Shown here: piece after piece, positions 1 through 6,987 of the stretch
Layout of the letters: the number at the start of each line of letters is the position of its first letter
Numbering within the stretch: the first letter of the stretch is position 1
Origin: an uncultured Actinomyces sp.
Lineage (GTDB): Bacteria; Actinomycetota; Actinomycetes; Actinomycetales; Actinomycetaceae
Direction: 5' to 3'
Assembly: GCA_945949035.1 (NCBI GenBank)
Contig: CAMFDH010000051.1
Span: forward strand, 1-8,120
DNA length: 8,120 nt
Made by a program: the position numbers and the translations under genes
The notes under the pieces: model-generated
Database searches by the model: none
Seen by the model: the letters and a program-made list of their open reading frames with translations, nothing else
What the model was told of the DNA's origin: nothing

Positions 1-1
1 A

Positions 2-61
2 CGTGCCCTCATGCAGCGCCTGCGTGAGAAGGGTCGCTCAGAGGTCAAGTCCTACTACTAG
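2..61 (+). CDS. C-terminal end of an unidentified protein (5' part outside window)
   Basis: The frame starting at base 2 is open to a TAG at 59-61 and encodes 19 residues, a basic helical-looking tail ending in SEVKSYY. It is read as a gene end because the frame is open to the window edge, and because the stop is followed by a 141-bp non-coding stretch leading to the next gene on the same strand. The fragment is too short to assign a family or function. It could also be chance open sequence at the edge. Confidence 0.4.
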   Translation, partial: RALMQRLREKGRSEVKSYY

Positions 62-111
62 ACGAAGACTCAAGAACCGCACCAAACCGCTTCCAAGTGA
101 CGGTGTGATCA

Positions 112-140
112 TTGTCGTCGTAGCGACCGTAGTTCATACT
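112..140 (+). promoter_or_regulatory. Candidate promoter for the P-loop kinase gene
   Basis: TTGTCG (112-117) and CATACT (135-140) each match 4 of 6 bases of the -35 and -10 consensus and are separated by 17 bp. The pair lies about 60 bp before the kinase start, in the 141-bp gap after the upstream stop. This is a visual match only, and high-GC actinobacterial promoters are loosely conserved. Confidence 0.3.
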
Positions 141-202
141 GTTCGGGAAGGTTTCGCTATCCTCAATCAGAACCCACTTCGACCCAGATTCGGAGAGACC
201 TG

Positions 203-931
203 ATGGCACCCGCGCAAGACGGACTTTTTCAACTTCCCCCCGGCTTCCGGCGTCCCCGGGCCCAGGTGATAATCCTGACCGGTCCCTCGGGATCAGGAAA
301 GACCTCACTTTCCTCCAGGGTTGGTGTTCCCTCACTCGCCCTCGACGACTTCTACCGTGGGGATGACGAGGACGGTCTACCGATGATCTCCGACAACATT
401 GTCGACTGGGATGATCCGCGTTCCTGGAATGATGAGGCCGCTTTCGCCGCCGTCGCCCAACTCTGTATCGAGGGTCAGGCAGAGGTCCCCATCTACGACA
501 TTCCGTCCAATCGCCGCACGGGAACCCGGACCATGACTCTCGGGCGCAACCGCCTCTTCATTGCAGAGGGGATCTTCGCTTCCGAACTTATTCCGCGGCT
601 GATTGAAGAGGGGCTGATGGCCGACGCCATCTGCATCGCACGCTCCCCCCTGCGTAACGCCTGGTTCCGTTTCCTCCGCGATGTTGCAGAGGCCCGGAAA
701 CCCGTTCCCGTCCTCGTCCACCGGGGTATTCGCCTGGCGCGACAGGAGCCCAAGAAGATCCTTCAGTGGAAGTCGCAGGGCTGCAGGCCGGTACCGTCAC
801 TGGATACGGCTGAGGCCGACCTCAAGCTGCTCCACCACAGGACCCGCCTGATTCAGCCGCAGGAGAGCCAGTCCCCCGCGGCCAAATCCGACCGGGTTAA
901 GACCGAGGCTTCACCAGAGGGAAGAGAATAG
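203..931 (+). CDS. P-loop NTPase of the uridine kinase-like family
   Basis: 242 aa, probably a cytoplasmic ATP-dependent kinase of the uridine/nucleoside kinase type; the true substrate is unknown. The Walker A loop GPSGSGKTS is at residues 27-35. A DDFYRGDD segment (48-55) sits where uridine kinases carry their substrate-binding DDFY motif. DWDDP (68-72), PIYD (96-99), RRTGTR (104-109) and AEGIF (121-125) match, from memory, a conserved but poorly characterised actinobacterial family annotated as uridine kinase or ATP-binding protein. The ATG is supported by GGAGAG at 192-197, 5 nt upstream. The last 30 or so residues are polar and probably disordered. The 3' end overlaps the convergent lysS end by 35 bp, and no terminator is visible between them. 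Family assignment is good; calling it udk would overstate it. Confidence 0.8.
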   Translation: MAPAQDGLFQLPPGFRRPRAQVIILTGPSGSGKTSLSSRVGVPSLALDDFYRGDDEDGLPMISDNIVDWDDPRSWNDEAAFAAVAQLCIEGQAEVPIYDIPSNRRTGTRTMTLGRNRLFIAEGIFASELIPRLIEEGLMADAICIARSPLRNAWFRFLRDVAEARKPVPVLVHRGIRLARQEPKKILQWKSQGCRPVPSLDTAEADLKLLHHRTRLIQPQESQSPAAKSDRVKTEASPEGRE

Positions 932-2462
932 TCTCGCGGATTCCCTCTCCCGTCAGGGCCATGAGCAGGCTGTCTAGACCCATGCCCATTCCCGCTGCCG
1001 GTGGCATGCCGTAGTCCATTGCCTCAAGGAAGTCCTCATCAACCGACATGGCTTCCGGGTCACCATTGGCGGCGGCCAGGGCCTGGGCGTTGAAGCGCTC
1101 CCTCTGGACCACGGGGTCATTCAGCTCCGAGTAGGCGGTGCCCAGTTCGAAGCCGCGAACATAGAGGTCCCACTTCTCCGTCACTCCCGGAGTGGAGCGA
1201 TGCCCCTTCACCAGCGGGGAGTTATCGGCCGGGAAGTCCCGCACGAAGGTCGGCAGGTACAGCTTGTCCCCCACCAGCGCCTCGAACAGCTCCTCGGCAA
1301 TCTTGCCGTCAACGTAGTGGTCCGGGAAGCCCATGTCGAGGCCGTCGGCGATCTCGAGCAGCTTCGCCCTTGGGGTCAGCGCCGTCACCTCGAAGCCCAG
1401 GGCTTCTGAGAGGGATCCGTAGAGCGAAATCTCGTTCCACTTACCCGAAAGATCGTAGGTACTGCCGTCAGGAAGCGGGATCTGCAGGGTCCCCATCGCG
1501 TCCATGGCCGCCCGCTGGATCAGCTCACGAGTCATGGTGGCGTAGGTGTCATAGGTTCCGTAGGCCTCGTATGCCTCAAGCATCGTGAACTCGGGGTTAT
1601 GGGACGAGTCAGCGCCCTCATTGCGGAAGTTCCGGTTCAGTTCGAACACCTTGTCGATGCCGCCGATGAGGGCGCGCTTCAGGTACAGCTCCGGGGCAAT
1701 ACGCATGAAGAGGTCGATGTCGTAGGCGTTCATATGCGTCACGAAAGGACGGGCTGCAGCTCCGCCAGGCAGGGTCTGCAGCATCGGAGTCTCAATCTCG
1801 ATGTAGCCGCGTTCGTGAAGGAAGGAACGAACTGAGTGAACCACCTCGGCGCGCTTACGGACCATTTCACGGGCCGAAGGACGGACGATGAGGTCCAGGT
1901 AGCGACGTCGCACCCTGGTGTCCTCCGCCAGCTCGGTAACCTCGCCCTCTTCGGTTTGGAACACCTTCGGCAGGGGCCGCAGAGACTTGGTGGCCAGCTG
2001 CCACGCAGGTACCTCTCCGTCCTCACTGGGAGCCGCCATGATCGAGAGCTCACCGCGTCGAGAGGAAATCACGCGACCGTGGACGAAGATGATGTCACCG
2101 AGGTCGACGTCACTCTTGTAGGCAGCCAGCGACTCCGCCCCCACCTCCCGGGCCGAGAGCATGACCTGCAGCCTGTTGCCCTCCCCGTCCTGGATGGTCG
2201 CAAAGCAGAGTTTGCCAGCGATACGCGAGAGAACCACCCGGCCGGCCAGGCCGACAATATCCTCGGTCTCTTCACCAACCTCCAGGTCAGCGTACTTTTT
2301 ACGCACCTCAGCAATGGAGGAGGTGATAGGCAGTTCAACCGGGTACGGATTGACTCCGGACTCGATTAGGCGCTCACGCTTATCCGAACGAATCTTGATC
2401 TGCTCGGGCAGATCACTCGAAGAATCGGCTGTGGACTCGGGGTTTTCAACGTTGTTCATCAC
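897..2462 (-). CDS. lysS: Lysyl-tRNA synthetase, class II
   Basis: 521 aa, normal length; attaches lysine to tRNA-Lys in the cytoplasm. The N-terminal OB-fold anticodon-binding domain is about residues 65-165. The class II core follows: motif 1 around 213-233 (IEIETPML at 221-228), motif 2 with FRNEG (279-283) and HNPEF (288-292), the lysine-site segment [14 protein letters not shown] (437-450), and motif 3 at 491-504. Motif 3 reads [15 protein letters not shown]: Ser498 (AGC at 969-971) stands where LysRS enzymes have the ATP-binding Arg of GIDR. The rest of the protein looks fully conserved. The start is GTG 2462 or ATG 2459, two adjacent codons. No well-spaced ribosome site is seen, but TAACAT at 2474-2469 would allow a leaderless message. 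It is last in the minus-strand operon, 65 nt after panD, and converges on the kinase gene. The lysS call is very sure; full activity is less so. Confidence 0.95.
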   Translation of the reverse strand: MMNNVENPESTADSSSDLPEQIKIRSDKRERLIESGVNPYPVELPITSSIAEVRKKYADLEVGEETEDIVGLAGRVVLSRIAGKLCFATIQDGEGNRLQVMLSAREVGAESLAAYKSDVDLGDIIFVHGRVISSRRGELSIMAAPSEDGEVPAWQLATKSLRPLPKVFQTEEGEVTELAEDTRVRRRYLDLIVRPSAREMVRKRAEVVHSVRSFLHERGYIEIETPMLQTLPGGAAARPFVTHMNAYDIDLFMRIAPELYLKRALIGGIDKVFELNRNFRNEGADSSHNPEFTMLEAYEAYGTYDTYATMTRELIQRAAMDAMGTLQIPLPDGSTYDLSGKWNEISLYGSLSEALGFEVTALTPRAKLLEIADGLDMGFPDHYVDGKIAEELFEALVGDKLYLPTFVRDFPADNSPLVKGHRSTPGVTEKWDLYVRGFELGTAYSELNDPVVQRERFNAQALAAANGDPEAMSVDEDFLEAMDYGMPPAAGMGMGLDSLLMALTGEGIRETILFPLVKPRS

Positions 2463-2474
2463 CCCAACATGTTA
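2463..2474 (-). promoter_or_regulatory. Candidate -10 element for a leaderless lysS transcript
   Basis: On the minus strand TAACAT (2474-2469) fits the TANNNT form of actinobacterial -10 boxes. It is followed by 6 nt and then the GTG of lysS at 2462, so transcription could begin at the start codon itself. Leaderless messages are common in actinobacteria, and no properly spaced Shine-Dalgarno is present (the GGGG at 2466-2463 is too close to the start). The -35 region is poor. Confidence 0.25.
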
Positions 2475-2527
2475 GTCCAGCGGGAAGGCGCTTTGACTGC
2501 GTCGGGCGTCACCCCGTGACCCTCGAA

Positions 2528-2935
2528 CTATTTGCCGAGGTCGGTCCCCAGGTCAACGATACGGTTCTTCTCGTCAACGTGAACGATGTGTGGCGCCCGG
2601 GTCCGCGCCACGTCCTCAGGAAGGTGGCCGTAGGCGATGATAATGACGAGGTCGCCAACGTTGACCAGGTGGGCGGCAGCACCGTTGAGCTGAATGGTGC
2701 CGGAACCAGCGGGAGCCGGAATGGTGTAGGTCGACAGTCGCGCCCCGTTGGTGACGTCTACGACATCAACCTTCTGCCCCACCAGGATGTCCGCGGCCTC
2801 AAGCAGATCGGTATCGACGGAGATCGATCCGATGTAGTTGATATCCGCCCCCGTCACCGTGGCGCGGTGGATCTTGCCCGTCACCATCTCACGGTAGATC
2901 GGTGCTTGGAATGCAGGTCCCTGGACCTCAGTCAT
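2528..2935 (-). CDS. panD: Aspartate 1-decarboxylase proenzyme
   Basis: 135 aa; converts L-aspartate to beta-alanine for pantothenate, using a pyruvoyl group made by self-cleavage. The cleavage site is Gly36-Ser37. Residues match the E. coli enzyme with a constant offset of 12: Lys21, His23, Tyr34, Arg66, Thr69, Tyr70 and Asn84 (E. coli 9, 11, 22, 54, 57, 58, 72). The ATG at 2935-2933 gives a 12-residue N-terminal extension. The internal ATG at 2887 is less likely because the residues just before it (IYRE) align with the normal PanD N-terminus. The start overlaps the end of the PanC fusion by 8 nt (ATGACTGA), and GAGGA lies 9 nt upstream, so translation is probably coupled and PanD output tied to PanC. 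The C-terminal tail ends in a charged segment. The call is very secure. Confidence 0.96.
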   Translation of the reverse strand: MTEVQGPAFQAPIYREMVTGKIHRATVTGADINYIGSISVDTDLLEAADILVGQKVDVVDVTNGARLSTYTIPAPAGSGTIQLNGAAAHLVNVGDLVIIIAYGHLPEDVARTRAPHIVHVDEKNRIVDLGTDLGK

Positions 2936-4652
2936 CAGCCGTAATCCTCACAGTCACATTGTCGATGAGTCGCGCGGGTCCAACCTGCGCGGCTACTAAC
3001 AAGTATGCTTCCGATCCCGGCTGCAAAACAGTGAGATTTTCTACGCCGAGACTGCTGCCCTCACCCGTCCACAGGGCCGCAACCTCGAAAGAATCGGCAC
3101 TGGCGAGGGCGACGTACTGCGCCTCAATGCCCGGGCTGGTAGCGAGGTAGTCGGCAACCTTGGCCACGGCCCCTTCTGCGCTCTCCTCGCCCTCCAGAAG
3201 CTCACGCCCCAGTGCGAGGGAGCGGCTCAGCGCGAGGGCCTGCGTCTTCTCCTCTTCGGAGAGGTAGGCGTTGCGGCTGGACAGGGCCAGTCCGTCCTCG
3301 TCCCGAACAATCGGAGCCTGGAGAAGTTCCAGTGGGATATCAAGATCCTCAACCATCTGGCGGATGTTGACGAACTGCTGGGCGTCCTTCTGTCCGAAGA
3401 CGGCCAGGTTGGGGCGAATCAGGTTCATCATCTTGCCCACGACCTGCAGGACCCCCGCAAAGTGCCCGGGACGCAGGGCTCCCTCGAGAACCGTTGACGC
3501 GGGACCAGGGGTGATGTGGACGCGTGAGGGGTGAGGGTAGACCTCGGACACCGGCGGCGCGTAGACGATGTCGACGCCGACCTCAGCAAGCGCTGCCACG
3601 TCCTCATCCAGGGTGCGGGGGTAGCTGTCGAAGTCCTCCCCCTCTCCGAACTGTTCCGGATTGACGAAGATGGTCACGACCACCTTGTGGCCACTGCGTG
3701 CCACCCGCTCAACAAGGGAGAGGTGTCCGGCGTGCAGGGCGCCCATGGTCATCACAAGCGATGTCGGCCTTGGGTCGTCTTCGAGTGCGCGTCGCAGCTG
3801 CTCCCTGGTGTGAAAAACAAGGGGCTGTGCGGTATCGCCCTGAAGTGCCACCCTGGTGGCGTGGACCAGCGAGCGGTAGGTTCGGGCGACGTCACGAAGT
3901 TCTGGGTCGGCCTCAAGCGAGGCGATGTGGGCGTTGACCGTCGCGTCATCCCCGCGCACGACCGGACCCGTCAGACCGTCGATACCCTCGGTGAGGGCGC
4001 GTTCCACCGCCGCCTCGACCAGGGGCCGCATGGCCTCTCCGGGGCTGTCCACCCCGGCAGAACCCAGCACATCCTGGGCCTGGACCAACAGGGTGACCAG
4101 GTGGTTAGAGGCGTGGGCCAAGCCCGCGTGGTAGCGCGGACGTTCGGTCTCGTCCAGTTGCAGCGGTACCCCACCGAGGTACTCGATGAGGGCGAGGGCG
4201 ACCGGGCGGGCAAGCTCGGACGAGGTGTAGGCAATCGGGCACCCCTGGAGTCGACGAACGTCAAGGGAGGTTCCTGAGAAAGTCATGGCCGGGTGTAGCG
4301 CGAGTGGGATAGCGCCGATTGCTGAGGCCGACGCAAGCGGATCGAGGCCGAGGGCACCGCTGAGGTGGGCGACAACCATTCCCGGACGGATTCCCCCACC
4401 GGCGACAAGCTGCTCGGTAACCGACTGGATCTGTCCGTCGGGAACGGCAAGAAAGAGGATTTCAGACTGTTGGCCGACCTCGTCCTCAGTCAGAACTGGC
4501 ACCCCTGGCAGCATGGCGTCGGCTCGGTCACGGGCCTCTTCAGACCTGGCTGACACCCCGACGATCTGGGCTCCTGCCGCGCGCAGCGACGAGGCAATGG
4601 CCGGCCCGACGTTTCCCATGCCGATCACGCCGACCCGAACACCTGCACTCAT
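2928..4652 (-). CDS. panC: Fusion: Rossmann/DUF2520 (PanG-like ketopantoate reductase candidate) + pantothenate synthetase
   Basis: 574 aa. Residues 1 to about 125 are a Rossmann fold with GMGNVG (11-16). Residues about 126-268 are a DUF2520 helical domain, with HPAMTF (120-125) at the junction, [11 protein letters not shown] (174-184) and [11 protein letters not shown] (229-239). Residues about 278-574 are a full-length PanC, which joins pantoate and beta-alanine using [12 protein letters not shown] (302-310, His307 and His310), FVNPEQF (329-335), RPGHFAG (394-400), GQKDAQQ (420-426, Lys422) and LALSSRN (455-461). No stop, Met or frameshift lies at the junction, so this is a true fusion. DUF2520 proteins include, from memory, the ketopantoate reductase PanG of Francisella, which would make the N-half the preceding pathway step. 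That activity is inferred; an NAD(P)-binding accessory role is possible. The ATG overlaps the upstream stop (ATGA), with GAGGA 4 nt upstream. panD follows with an 8-nt overlap. Confidence 0.93.
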   Translation of the reverse strand: MSAGVRVGVIGMGNVGPAIASSLRAAGAQIVGVSARSEEARDRADAMLPGVPVLTEDEVGQQSEILFLAVPDGQIQSVTEQLVAGGGIRPGMVVAHLSGALGLDPLASASAIGAIPLALHPAMTFSGTSLDVRRLQGCPIAYTSSELARPVALALIEYLGGVPLQLDETERPRYHAGLAHASNHLVTLLVQAQDVLGSAGVDSPGEAMRPLVEAAVERALTEGIDGLTGPVVRGDDATVNAHIASLEADPELRDVARTYRSLVHATRVALQGDTAQPLVFHTREQLRRALEDDPRPTSLVMTMGALHAGHLSLVERVARSGHKVVVTIFVNPEQFGEGEDFDSYPRTLDEDVAALAEVGVDIVYAPPVSEVYPHPSRVHITPGPASTVLEGALRPGHFAGVLQVVGKMMNLIRPNLAVFGQKDAQQFVNIRQMVEDLDIPLELLQAPIVRDEDGLALSSRNAYLSEEEKTQALALSRSLALGRELLEGEESAEGAVAKVADYLATSPGIEAQYVALASADSFEVAALWTGEGSSLGVENLTVLQPGSEAYLLVAAQVGPARLIDNVTVRITADD

Positions 4653-6319
4653 GCTTCCTCCGCTGTCTCAACCGGGGCGAACCTGCTCTCGCTCACCTCG
4701 TTACCACTGTCTTCAAGTCGATCCACGACCTCGGTAACCCTAGCCCCATCGTCCTCCCACTCTCGGTCCTGAGTGGGGCCCTGCACACGTTCAAACCACC
4801 GCTCCGGCGGTTCTGAGGCGCGAAGAACCTGGGACTTCGCATCCAGTTCTTCGCGGATTTGCGCGCCCATTGCGACGTCAAGGTGATAGATCGTTGAGTG
4901 AACAGGTCCCGGGACAAGGCAGGCTGTGACATTGGTGAGGCCGAGTCGGCGTTCGATCGGCCCCTGCTCCTGTCGCACCGACTGCACGCGCTCGTAAGGG
5001 GCGAATGACGCGACCCTGGTGATGCGTCCGTCGCGAATCACGACGCAGGTCTTCGTGAGGGCGATGCCGCGGCGTTTCTTCACCAGCGGATCGAGGAGGC
5101 GTGCCGAGTGGGGAACCGTCGAGAAGGGCGCAGCAGGAACTACCCCGCGTACGGCCTCATCAAAGAAGGCCACCGGGTCTTCGACACCCAGATCGGGAAG
5201 GACAAGCCACAGTGCGAGCATCGCCTCTTCACGGGTGCCGACGGGCAGAAGCGCGTACGACTCGTTCTTGGCGTTCTGGCCGGTCGAGATACCGGTTGCC
5301 TGGCTAATCTCAACCCTGTACCAGTTGTTCTTGCGCCACAGGAGGGGCTGGATGATCTTCACCGCGTGGATACGTCGGGGCGGAATCGTCTCCGCCTTCA
5401 GCTCCAACAGACCACTGCGAATACGGATGCCATCGGGAGAGACTGCGGCCTGGAAGTTGAACTCCTTTGAGAATCTCGACCACAGCGCGGCCCCGATGAT
5501 CAGGATGGGAGCCAGGGTTCCCGGCAGTACCGCAAAGGATACCTCCCAGCTCACTACGAAACCGATGATCAAAATGGCCGCCAGGAACGCCACGATGATC
5601 AGGACACCCACCATGAAACCGAGGTTGAGGGCAAGAGAGATGGCCAGGGTCCGGGCGTTGACTGAGTAGAGCAGACTCTCGGACGCCTCCTGGGGTTGCA
5701 GGACAGTGGGAGTCTGGGGAGCCGACTCGCCCTCCTCCCCCTCGGTCGTGGGGGCGGCGGCGCCCTCGGTGGCAGTGGTTGCCTGTGAATCACCCCGGTG
5801 AACCCCGGCTGCGCGGGCCAGGATGTCGGCGCGGAGTGCCGAAAGTTCTTCGGAGCGGAGGAAGCCGATCTGCAGCGATGAGTCCGCACCACCGGCGGCC
5901 TCAACCTTCAGGCGACCAAGGCCAAAGATGCGTCCCAGCAGGGGGTGGGTTACGTCCACGGCCTGGATGCGTTCAAGGCGGACGTGGCGCTGCTGTCGGA
6001 AGACAATGCCGCGCCTCAACCACACCGCCTGGTCGGTGACGGCGTAGGTCATGGCCCGCCAGTAGAGATAGGAGTAAACGCCAACGATCAGGAGGATCGC
6101 GACCACTCCGGCTATGAAGAACAGAACGAGGCGTCCCACGCCGACCGACCCTGCAAGTTCACCGACGTACTGAATCTGCTCCAGGTTCTGGAAGAGCACA
6201 AAGGCGATCAGGATTGCGATGGCCTGCCAGCTGTTCAGGATCGGGGTGATCGGGCTGACCCGCCTCCAGGCCTGCGGGTCAACTCCCGCTTCAACCACAC
6301 CGCTTCGTTCGCGCGCCAT
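4649..6319 (-). CDS. Membrane protein with three bacterial PH domains (YdbT-like)
   Basis: 556 aa integral membrane protein. Hydrophobic segments lie at about 26-45 and 63-86, then about 225-255 and 258-281. Three bPH2 (bacterial pleckstrin-homology) domains follow the YdbT plan: about 88-170 (YAVTDQAVWLRRGIVFRQQR), 286-380 and 410-495. Between the first PH domain and the second membrane block is a low-complexity Thr/Glu/Ala/Pro linker (about 172-212), and the C-terminus (500-556) is acidic and probably disordered. The family is usually paired with a single-domain YdbS partner, as here: the ATG overlaps the upstream TAA by one base (TAATG), with GGGG 5 nt before the start. Bacillus ydbST has been linked to resistance to peptide bacteriocins; a role here is not shown. 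M. tuberculosis carries a PH-domain membrane gene at the matching place. Domain call is firm; function is unknown. Confidence 0.88.
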   Translation of the reverse strand: MARERSGVVEAGVDPQAWRRVSPITPILNSWQAIAILIAFVLFQNLEQIQYVGELAGSVGVGRLVLFFIAGVVAILLIVGVYSYLYWRAMTYAVTDQAVWLRRGIVFRQQRHVRLERIQAVDVTHPLLGRIFGLGRLKVEAAGGADSSLQIGFLRSEELSALRADILARAAGVHRGDSQATTATEGAAAPTTEGEEGESAPQTPTVLQPQEASESLLYSVNARTLAISLALNLGFMVGVLIIVAFLAAILIIGFVVSWEVSFAVLPGTLAPILIIGAALWSRFSKEFNFQAAVSPDGIRIRSGLLELKAETIPPRRIHAVKIIQPLLWRKNNWYRVEISQATGISTGQNAKNESYALLPVGTREEAMLALWLVLPDLGVEDPVAFFDEAVRGVVPAAPFSTVPHSARLLDPLVKKRRGIALTKTCVVIRDGRITRVASFAPYERVQSVRQEQGPIERRLGLTNVTACLVPGPVHSTIYHLDVAMGAQIREELDAKSQVLRASEPPERWFERVQGPTQDREWEDDGARVTEVVDRLEDSGNEVSESRFAPVETAEEA

Positions 6320-6798
6320 TACAGCCCCGACAGACTGGAGACACCGTTGGCGACAAGGAGGTCACGCAGTTCAGCGGCCTGCTGGGCCGGAAGGCCGTCA
6401 AGGGCGGCATCGGTGGTGGCGGAGGCGGTGTGCAGCTGGATGGCGGCAATGCCGAGGTTGCGGGCAATCGGCCCCTCTTTGACGTCGACGTACTGGATGC
6501 GGCCGTAGGGAACAATGTCGAGGCGGCGGAACATGATGCCCCGACGTACCAGGAAGTCCGTCTCAGTGGTGGCGAACTGCATCGCACGAACCTGACGCGG
6601 AATCAGCCACAGCATCCAGATGACGAACACCAGGCCGAGGGCTGCCCCCAGGTAGAACCAGGGATCAATGACAACACCTAGGACAACGAGGGCCACAGTG
6701 GGGATTCCCGCGTACAGGGCGACCCCGATGAGGCGCACGGTTGCAAGCGACTTTGAAACGGGTCGGAACTGCACACCTTCGGGAGATAGGGCATCCAT
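6319..6798 (-). CDS. Small membrane protein with one bacterial PH domain (YdbS-like)
   Basis: 159 aa from the ATG at 6798. Two membrane segments, about residues 21-43 and 48-66, precede a single bPH2 domain (about 72-150) with the family signature LVRRGIMFRR (83-92) and YGRIQYVDV (98-106). The start was chosen because AAGGA (6811-6807) lies 8 nt upstream. The in-frame ATG at 6807 overlaps that site, and a GTG at 6861 would add a Cys-containing stretch with no homology signal. It is the first gene of the minus-strand operon and overlaps its triple-domain partner by one base, which suggests the two are made together as a membrane complex. No enzymatic motif is visible; PH domains of this type are thought to mediate lipid or protein contacts. 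Confidence 0.85.
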   Translation of the reverse strand: MDALSPEGVQFRPVSKSLATVRLIGVALYAGIPTVALVVLGVVIDPWFYLGAALGLVFVIWMLWLIPRQVRAMQFATTETDFLVRRGIMFRRLDIVPYGRIQYVDVKEGPIARNLGIAAIQLHTASATTDAALDGLPAQQAAELRDLLVANGVSSLSGL

Positions 6799-6890
6799 CA
6801 AGTTCATCCTTACTGACCGATATTCCGGGGCCGTAGCGGCCTCTGGACAATCGTTACACACTCTTTGGGGCGGGCGAGAACCGGGCCGCA

Positions 6891-6919
6891 GTGACGGTTG
6901 TACGATCAGGGACTAGCAT
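6891..6919 (+). promoter_or_regulatory. Candidate promoter of the pseudo-HD gene
   Basis: GTGACG (6891-6896) and TAGCAT (6914-6919) are separated by 17 bp and resemble -35 (4/6) and -10 (TANNNT) boxes. Transcription would begin near 6926, giving a leader of about 60 nt that holds the hairpin and palindrome described separately. For the divergent operon no convincing promoter was found in 6799-6990. Confidence 0.35.
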
Positions 6920-6926
6920 GGGTGCG

Positions 6927-6951
6927 CAGGCAGTAGGGTACCCGCTGCCTG
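6927..6951 (+). promoter_or_regulatory. Inverted repeat in leader of the pseudo-HD gene
   Basis: CAGGCAG (6927-6933) and CTGCCTG (6945-6951) are perfect 7-bp arms around an inner GGGTACCC palindrome (6936-6943). The 7-base direct repeat GGTGCGC flanks the structure at 6921-6927 and 6954-6960. It lies just after the candidate transcription start, so it could be an operator in DNA or a hairpin in the message. No T-run follows, so it is not a usual terminator. Confidence 0.5.
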
Positions 6952-6956
6952 AAGGT

Positions 6957-6968
6957 GCGCCTAGGCGC
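6957..6968 (+). promoter_or_regulatory. 12-bp perfect palindrome GCGCCTAGGCGC
   Basis: A perfect dyad centred at 6962/6963, 19 nt before the ATG at 6988 and next to the inverted repeat at 6927-6951. It could be the half-turn site of a dimeric repressor or part of a leader structure. The dyad itself is certain; a regulatory role is inferred. Confidence 0.4.
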
Positions 6969-6987
6969 TAGAACAGTGGTGGAGGCA

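Noticed and set aside
3..203. 66-aa open frame beginning at the window edge on the plus strand
   Set aside because: It runs through the intergenic gap with an Arg-rich, unlikely composition and no family signal. The frame starting at base 2 with a stop at 61 and the start at 203 explains the region better.
1836..2369. 177-aa open frame antisense to lysS
   Set aside because: It lies wholly inside the certain lysS gene on the opposite strand. Long antisense frames are expected in high-GC genes, and the translation has no recognisable domain.
2508..2520. Hairpin GTCAC-CCC-GTGAC between panD and lysS as a terminator
   Set aside because: Only a 5-bp stem and no T-run on either strand, so at most a minor structure.
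2885..2887. Internal ATG (Met17) as the start of PanD
   Set aside because: Residues just before it (IYRE) align with the normal PanD N-terminus, and no good ribosome site precedes it. The ATG at 2935 has GAGGA upstream and overlaps the PanC end.
3531..4277. 248-aa open frame antisense to the PanC fusion
   Set aside because: It mirrors the DUF2520/PanC coding sequence and has no recognisable domain; a shadow of high-GC codon use.
6799..6861. GTG at 6861 as the start of the small PH-domain protein
   Set aside because: The extra 21 residues look unlike the family N-terminus. An AAGGA site with 8-nt spacing supports the ATG at 6798.
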